Shown here in pieces: positions 59,371 through 64,000 of a stretch of 64,000 nucleotides of DNA (its first letter is position 1; every line of letters starts with the position of its first letter). Origin of the DNA: Streptomyces sulphureus DSM 40104. Lineage in GTDB: Bacteria > Actinomycetota > Actinomycetes > Streptomycetales > Streptomycetaceae. Location of the stretch: positions 62,001-126,000 of the forward strand of contig NZ_KB905815.1 in the NCBI RefSeq assembly GCF_000381025.1, in the 5' to 3' direction. Under the pieces are notes generated by a model that saw only the letters and a program-made list of their open reading frames with translations, was not told the DNA's origin and ran no database searches. A program made the position numbers and the translations under genes.

Positions 59371-60792
59371 TCAGCCGACGGCGCCCTCCATCTGCAGCTC
59401 GATCAGCCGGTTGAGCTCCAGCGCGTACTCCATGGGCAGCTCCTTGGCGATCGGCTCGACGAAGCCGCGCACGATCATCGCCATCGCCTCGTCCTCGGTG
59501 AGACCGCGGCTCATCAGGTAGAAGAGCTGGTCGTCGCTGACCTTGGAGACGGTCGCCTCGTGGCCCATCGTGACGTCGTCCTCGCGGACGTCGACGTACG
59601 GGTAGGTGTCGGAACGGGAGACCGTGTCGACCAGGAGGGCATCGCAGAGCACGTTCGACTTGGAGCCCTCGGCGCCCTCGGCGATCTCGATGAGGCCGCG
59701 GTAGGAGGTGCGGCCGCCGCTGCGCGCAACGGACTTGGAGACGATGTTCGACGAGGTGCGCGGCGCCATGTGGACCATCTTGGCCCCGGCGTCCTGGTGC
59801 TGGTCCTCGCCGGCGAAGGCGACCGAGAGCGTCTCGCCCTTGGCGTGCTCGCCCATGAGGTAGACGGCCGGGTACTTCATCGTCACCTTGGAGCCGAGGT
59901 TGCCGTCGACCCACTCCATCGTCGCGCCCTCGTAGGCGACCGCGCGCTTGGTGACGAGGTTGTAGACGTTGTTCGACCAGTTCTGGATCGTCGTGTAGCG
60001 GCAGCGGCCGCCCTTCTTGACGATGATCTCCACGACCGCCGAGTGCAGGGAGTCCGAGTTGTAGATCGGCGCGGTGCAGCCCTCGACGTAGTGCACGTAT
60101 GCGTTCTCGTCGACGATGATGAGCGTCCGCTCGAACTGGCCCATGTTCTCGGTGTTGATCCGGAAGTACGCCTGGAGCGGGATGTCCACGTGGACGCCCG
60201 GCGGGACGTAGATGAAGGAACCACCGGACCAGACCGCGGTGTTGAGCGCGGCGAACTTGTTGTCGCCGGCCGGGATCACGGTGCCGAAGTGCTCCTTGAA
60301 GATCTCCGGGTGCTCGCGCAGCGCGGTGTCGGTGTCGAGGAAGAGGACGCCCTGCTTCTCCAGGTCCTCGCGGATCTGGTGGTACACGACCTCGGACTCG
60401 TACTGCGCGGCGACGCCCGCGACGAGGCGCTGCTTCTCCGCCTCGGGGATGCCGAGCCTGTCGTAGGTGTTCTTGATGTCCTCGGGAAGGTCTTCCCAGG
60501 TCTGCGCCTGCTGCTCGGTGGAGCGGACGAAGTACTTGATGTTGTCGAAGTCGATGCCGGAGAGGTCGGAGCCCCAGTTCGGCATGGGCTTCTTCTCGAA
60601 GAGCCGGTGGCCCTTGAGGCGCAGCTTCAGCATCCAGTCGGGCTCGTTCTTCTTGCCCGAGATGTCGCGGACGACCTCCTCGGAGAGTCCGCGCTTGGCG
60701 GCGGCGCCGGCCGCGTCGGAGTCGGCCCAGCCGTACTCGTAATTGCCCAGCCCTTCGAGTTCGGGGTGGGCAGTCTCCGTAGGAGAAGTCAT
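59371..60792 (-). CDS. sufB: Fe-S cluster assembly protein SufB
   Basis: A 473-residue SufB scaffold. [119 protein letters not shown] and [20 protein letters not shown] are in family order, including the cysteine in [15 protein letters not shown] context ([15 protein letters not shown]) thought to build the cluster. The ATG at 60792 overlaps the sufR stop (ATGA). Confidence 0.97.
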   Translation of the reverse strand: MTSPTETAHPELEGLGNYEYGWADSDAAGAAAKRGLSEEVVRDISGKKNEPDWMLKLRLKGHRLFEKKPMPNWGSDLSGIDFDNIKYFVRSTEQQAQTWEDLPEDIKNTYDRLGIPEAEKQRLVAGVAAQYESEVVYHQIREDLEKQGVLFLDTDTALREHPEIFKEHFGTVIPAGDNKFAALNTAVWSGGSFIYVPPGVHVDIPLQAYFRINTENMGQFERTLIIVDENAYVHYVEGCTAPIYNSDSLHSAVVEIIVKKGGRCRYTTIQNWSNNVYNLVTKRAVAYEGATMEWVDGNLGSKVTMKYPAVYLMGEHAKGETLSVAFAGEDQHQDAGAKMVHMAPRTSSNIVSKSVARSGGRTSYRGLIEIAEGAEGSKSNVLCDALLVDTVSRSDTYPYVDVREDDVTMGHEATVSKVSDDQLFYLMSRGLTEDEAMAMIVRGFVEPIAKELPMEYALELNRLIELQMEGAVG

Positions 60793-61703
60793 GCGGGGTT
60801 CCTCCCGGCCGTGTTCACAGGTGCTGCTTCGGTGGACTTGCGGTTCTTGCGGGACGAGCCGGGGCGCCCCGGCTCTGCCGATTCTCCCGGTCTTCCGGGC
60901 TGTCGGCGGGGCGTCTGCCTCGGCGCGGTGGCTTCGGACGACGACGGATGCGACGCAGCGGAGCCCTCGCCCCGTACGCGCGGGACGAAGGTGGTGCACA
61001 CCCCGTCGCCGTGCGCGATGGTGGCGAGCCGCTGCACGTGGGTGCCGAGCAGGCGGGAGAAGACCTCCGTCTCCGCCTCGCACAACTGCGGGTACTGCTC
61101 CGCCGCGTGCGCCACCGGGCAGTGGTGCTGGCAGAGCTGCTCGCCTGCGGAGGCCGGCGCCGCGCGCGCCGTTGCAGCGTACCCGTCCTCGGTGAGGGCC
61201 TCGGCGAGCGCCCGCGCCCGCTCCTCGGGCGCGGCCCGCTCGACCACGGGGCGGTACCGCTCGGCCTGCGCCTCGACGCGTGCCTTTGCGAACGAGGCGA
61301 CGGCGGCCTCACCGAGCTCACCCTCGCCCGCGGTACGGGCGATCCATCGCAACGCGTCCAGCGCGAGCTGGTCGTACGCCTGGTGGAACTCGTCCCTGCC
61401 GCAGTCGGTGAGCGCGAAGACCTTCGCCGGACGGCCGCGACCGCGGGCGCCGTACACCCGCTGTTCGCGCGGCTCCACCACACCCTCACCCGCGAGGGCG
61501 TCCAGGTGTCGGCGGACGGCTGCCTGGGTGAGCCCGAGCCGCTCGGCGAGCTCGGCCGCGGTCGACGGACCGTGGTCGAGGATCGACCTGGCGACCCTGT
61601 TCCTCGTGCCCTGCTGCTCTTCGGAGGCGCCGGGCAGCGCCGAGCGCGCGGCGGCCTGCTCGGCCCGCGCGCCCTGCCTCTGTCCTTCGCCCGTCTTTTT
61701 CAC
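60789..61703 (-). CDS. sufR: Fe-S-sensing repressor SufR
   Basis: A 304-residue ArsR/DeoR-like winged-helix regulator. The HTH is at about residues 35-90 ([40 protein letters not shown]). The cluster-binding cysteines are Cys191, Cys195 and Cys208 (C-x3-C-x12-C in [13 protein letters not shown]...LCEAE), the spacing known in Streptomyces SufR. A 60-residue Ser/Pro/Arg tail follows. When holding its [4Fe-4S] cluster it represses the suf operon. The GTG at 61703 lies inside its own operator, so the message is probably leaderless. Confidence 0.93.
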   Translation of the reverse strand: MKKTGEGQRQGARAEQAAARSALPGASEEQQGTRNRVARSILDHGPSTAAELAERLGLTQAAVRRHLDALAGEGVVEPREQRVYGARGRGRPAKVFALTDCGRDEFHQAYDQLALDALRWIARTAGEGELGEAAVASFAKARVEAQAERYRPVVERAAPEERARALAEALTEDGYAATARAAPASAGEQLCQHHCPVAHAAEQYPQLCEAETEVFSRLLGTHVQRLATIAHGDGVCTTFVPRVRGEGSAASHPSSSEATAPRQTPRRQPGRPGESAEPGRPGSSRKNRKSTEAAPVNTAGRNPA

Positions 61704-61716
61704 AACGCCATTGTTG
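61703..61716 (-). promoter_or_regulatory. SufR operator CAAC-N6-GTTG
   Basis: CAACGCCATTGTTG is an exact CAAC-N6-GTTG palindrome, the motif known for SufR in cyanobacteria and Streptomyces. It touches the sufR GTG start codon, so bound repressor blocks transcription initiation of the whole operon. Confidence 0.85.
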
Positions 61717-61886
61717 CTTAATTCGCGGGAGCCGAGCAAGCGCACTCCGTGACCAGCCACAATGGGCTGCATCACGTAAGGCGAACCTCAGTAACTCTCT
61801 GTCATTTCCGCTGCCTTGACGTCACCGCGCCGACTCGGCGCCGCCCGCCGGACGGGCTGTCGGTGTCCCTCCTTAGACTGCACCGC

Positions 61887-62825
61887 ATGCAGAGTTCAGC
61901 GGCCCCGGAAGCGGCCGTCGACGTCGCGGGGCTGGTGAAGCGGTACGCCGGCAAGACGGCCGTCGACGGGCTCGACCTCAAGGTCGCACGCGGCAGCGTC
62001 ACCGCCTTCCTCGGTCCCAACGGCGCCGGCAAGACCACCACGATCGAGACGTGCGAGGGCTACCGCGCCCCCGACGCCGGACGCGTACGCGTGCTCGGCC
62101 TCGACCCCCGGCAGGACGCGGCCGCGCTCCGCCCGCGTGTCGGCGTGATGCTGCAGAGCGGCGGCGTCTACCCGACGGCGCGCGCCGAGGAGTCGCTCCG
62201 CCACATGGCCTCGCTCCATGCGAACCCGCTCGATGTCGGCGAACTCGTCGCGCTGCTCGGTCTCGACACCTGCGGCCGCACGCCGTACCGCCGGCTCTCC
62301 GGCGGACAGCAGCAGCGGCTCGCGCTGGCGCTCGCGCTCGTCGGCCGCCCCGAGCTGGTCTTTCTCGACGAGCCCACCGCCGGCCTCGATCCGCAGGCGC
62401 GCAGGGCCACGTGGGACCTCGTGCGACGGCTGCGCACCGACGGGGTCACCGTCGTCCTCACCACGCACGCGATGGACGAGGCCGAGGAGCTCGCCGACCG
62501 CGTCTCCATCGTCGACGACGGCCGGGTCATCGCCGAGGGCACCCCGGAGGAGTTGTGCAGAGGCGGCGCGGAGAACACGCTGCGGTTCGCCGGGCGCCCC
62601 GGGCTCGATCTGGAGTCGCTCCTCAAGGCGCTCCCCGACGGCAGCGCCGCCGTCGAACTCTCCCCCGGCAGCTACCGGCTGACCGGCACCGTCGACCCGC
62701 AACTCCTCGCCACCGTCACCTCGTGGTGCGCGCAGAACGGCGTCCTCGCCGACCGGATCGCGGTGGAACGGCGCACCCTCGAAGACGTCTTCCTGGAGCT
62801 GACAGGTAAGGAGCTGCGCCCATGA
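61887..62825 (+). CDS. ABC exporter ATP-binding protein
   Basis: A 312-residue DrrA-like ATPase. Walker A LGPNGAGKTTTIETCEGYRA, signature RLSGGQQQRLALALALVG, Walker B LVFLDEPTAGLDPQARRA, and switch His in VVLTTHAMDEAEELADR. The C-terminal 80 residues end in VERRTLEDVFLELTGKELRP. A TTAGACT element ten bases before the ATG and no ribosome site point to a leaderless message. The next gene, its permease, overlaps by four bases (ATGA). It is divergent from sufR; no functional link is evident. Confidence 0.93.
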   Translation: MQSSAAPEAAVDVAGLVKRYAGKTAVDGLDLKVARGSVTAFLGPNGAGKTTTIETCEGYRAPDAGRVRVLGLDPRQDAAALRPRVGVMLQSGGVYPTARAEESLRHMASLHANPLDVGELVALLGLDTCGRTPYRRLSGGQQQRLALALALVGRPELVFLDEPTAGLDPQARRATWDLVRRLRTDGVTVVLTTHAMDEAEELADRVSIVDDGRVIAEGTPEELCRGGAENTLRFAGRPGLDLESLLKALPDGSAAVELSPGSYRLTGTVDPQLLATVTSWCAQNGVLADRIAVERRTLEDVFLELTGKELRP

Positions 62826-63601
62826 GCTCCGGCACCTTCACCCCCGCCCCCGGTGCGGCACCGCTTCCGCGGATGGTCGCCGCCCACGCCGGCCTGGAGC
62901 TCCGCACCCTCCTGCGCAACGGCGAGCAACTGCTGCTCACCGTGGTCATCCCGACGCTGCTGCTCGTCCTCTTCAGCGCCGTCGACATCGTCGACACGGG
63001 CGCGGGCGCCCGTGTCGACTTCCTCGCGCCCGGCATCCTCGCGCTCGCCGTCCTCTCCACCGCGTTCACCGGCCAGGCGATCGGCACGGGGTTCGAGCGG
63101 AGGTACGGCGTCCTCAAGCGGCTCGGCGCCTCGCCGCTGCCGCGCTCGGGGCTGCTCGCCGCGAAGACCTGCGCCGTCCTCGTCGTCGAGCTCCTCCAAG
63201 TGGTGCTGCTGGCCGTCGTCGCGCTGGCGCTCGGCTGGTCGCCGGCGGGGCTGTCGGCCTCCGGTGTGGCGACGGCCGTCCTGCTGCTCCTCCTGGGGAC
63301 GGCGGCCTTCTCCTCGCTCGGACTGCTGATGGCGGGGACGCTCCGCGCGGAGGCGACACTCGCCGGGGCCAACCTCGTCTTCCTGCTGCTGCTCGTCGGC
63401 GGCGGGGTCATCGTTCCGTTGGAGCGGTTCCCCGGCGGCGTCGGCGGCGTGCTGGAGCTGCTTCCCGTGTCGGCGCTCTCGGACGGGTTGCGGGACGTCC
63501 TGCAGTCCGGTGCCGGGAGCGCGTGGCCGCAACTGCTGGTGCTCGCCGTCTGGACGGTGGTCGGCTCGGCTGCGGCGGCGCGGTTCTTCAAGTGGGAGTG
63601 A
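62822..63601 (+). CDS. ABC-2 type exporter permease
   Basis: A 259-residue permease with six helices: LELRTLLRNGEQLLLTVVIP, FLAPGILALAVLSTAFTGQA, IGTGFERRYGVLKRLGASPL (the ABC-2 coupling region) and VIVPLERFPGGVGGVLELLP. It pairs with the upstream ATPase. The set resembles antibiotic/lipid exporters, and in many actinomycetes it lies beside ctaA, as here. The substrate is unknown. Confidence 0.92.
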   Translation: MSSGTFTPAPGAAPLPRMVAAHAGLELRTLLRNGEQLLLTVVIPTLLLVLFSAVDIVDTGAGARVDFLAPGILALAVLSTAFTGQAIGTGFERRYGVLKRLGASPLPRSGLLAAKTCAVLVVELLQVVLLAVVALALGWSPAGLSASGVATAVLLLLLGTAAFSSLGLLMAGTLRAEATLAGANLVFLLLLVGGGVIVPLERFPGGVGGVLELLPVSALSDGLRDVLQSGAGSAWPQLLVLAVWTVVGSAAAARFFKWE

Positions 63602-63716
63602 CGCCGGGCCGGCGAGGAACCCAACGCGCCCTCAGCGGGGCGCAGTTCGCCGTTCTGCGCGGAGCTCGGCGCCCCCTCGTGAAAGTTCGCACAAGCGGGT
63701 GCTTACGATAGGCCCC

Positions 63717-64000
63717 GTGCCGAATCTGCTCGAAGTCGTACGCAACCCGATCGCGTACATCGCCGCCCGCTGGACCCCGACCCAGCGGACCCTCCAGCGG
63801 GCCAGCTTCACCGCGCTCGCCGTCTCCGTACTGATCGTGGTGACGGGCGGCGCCGTGCGCCTCACCGGCTCCGGGCTGGGGTGCGAAACCTGGCCCAAGT
63901 GCAGCTCCGAAAGCCTCGTCGCCACCTCGGAGATGGGCATCCACGGAGCGATCGAGTTCGGCAACCGCATGCTCACCTGGGTGCTGAGCGCGGCCGTCGG
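63717..64000 (+). CDS. ctaA: Heme A synthase (CtaA/COX15), 5' part; runs past the window end
   Basis: The first 94 codons of a COX15/CtaA-type heme A synthase: PTQRTLQRASFTALAVSVLI (first helix), VVTGGAVRLTGSGLGCETWP, KCSSES and MGIHGAIEFGNRMLTWVLSA with the heme-binding histidine and the E-x-x-N-R block. It oxidises heme O to heme A for cytochrome oxidase. TACGAT (63704-63709) just upstream and a GTG start without ribosome site suggest leaderless translation. The 3' end is outside the window. Confidence 0.93.
   Translation, partial: MPNLLEVVRNPIAYIAARWTPTQRTLQRASFTALAVSVLIVVTGGAVRLTGSGLGCETWPKCSSESLVATSEMGIHGAIEFGNRMLTWVLSAAV

Noticed and set aside
1..64000. Numerous long antisense frames (for example opposite the suf, hldE and nuclease genes)
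   Set aside because: High GC at third codon positions keeps antisense frames open; their translations are Arg/Pro/Ala-rich and unlike proteins.
1..64000. CRISPR arrays, tRNA or rRNA genes
   Set aside because: No regularly spaced identical repeats with unique spacers and no cloverleaf or rRNA motifs seen; the 8-unit array at 9055-9690 is contiguous and degenerate.

Overview
The window reads as a segment of a Streptomyces (or close actinomycete) chromosome. GC is high (roughly 70-75 %), third codon positions are almost all G or C, GTG and TTG starts are common, many genes are joined by ATGA or GTGA stop/start overlaps, and the gene set is actinobacterial: an actinobacterial dapD, sufR-B-D-C-S-U, a DUF6571-type protein beside a WXG-like protein, a double-TerD protein and a leaderless ctaA.

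Layout. 25-825: an IclR regulator. 922-13415 (minus): an almost fully coupled glycan operon, read from 13415 down to 922. It holds a UXS-type epimerase, a NodU/TobZ-type carbamoyltransferase, a GT2, GmhB, a GT9, another glycosyltransferase, a GT4, GmhA, bifunctional HldE, a second GT9 and a polysaccharide pyruvyl transferase. Together these could make a nucleotide-activated heptose and assemble a carbamoylated or pyruvylated heptose glycan in a Gram-positive. An array of about eight 75-87 bp repeats lies between the GT2 and the conserved GmhB domain, in frame with GmhB. 13829-18540 (plus): an MFS exporter, a DUF2795 protein, two tandem GT2 paralogues, panD and a lipoprotein.

18806-22006 is a lower-GC accessory island: a truncated, frameshifted VOC gene, four overlapping small genes on the minus strand, a divergent HTH regulator coupled to a NUDIX hydrolase, and a frameshifted membrane protein. 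It resembles the remains of an integrative element; no integrase, relaxase or replication gene is present. 22384-30951: a GlsB-type membrane protein, a uronate-dehydrogenase-like enzyme, a decayed gene, a double-TerD protein, DUF952, an MHS-type MFS permease, a YeeE/YedE sulfur transporter, DUF2277 and a crotonase-fold protein. 30987-40978: a conserved acidic protein, a secreted nuclease, an EI24 protein, a drug-type ABC exporter, dapD, a MetE-like methyltransferase, a TetR-SMR efflux pair with a clear operator, and an EF-hand protein.

41075-47470 (minus): an NHLM-type export system (ATPase/permease, C39 peptidase-ABC, HlyD-like protein) preceded by a 71-residue peptide gene with a double-glycine leader and a Gly/Val/Thr-rich, cysteine-free core, probably the exported bacteriocin or peptide. 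48075-53023 (plus): a WXG-like protein, a 749-residue DUF6571-type protein and two membrane-anchored paralogues, an ESX/type VII-associated set. 53196-54699: a MerR regulator with a 19-bp-spacer promoter and a zinc alcohol dehydrogenase. 54773-61703 (minus): the complete suf operon (sufR, sufB, sufD, Rieske ferredoxin, sufC, sufS, sufU, DUF59) with a CAAC-N6-GTTG operator on the sufR start. 61887-63601: an ABC exporter. 63717 to the end: the start of ctaA. I saw no rRNA, tRNA or CRISPR array.
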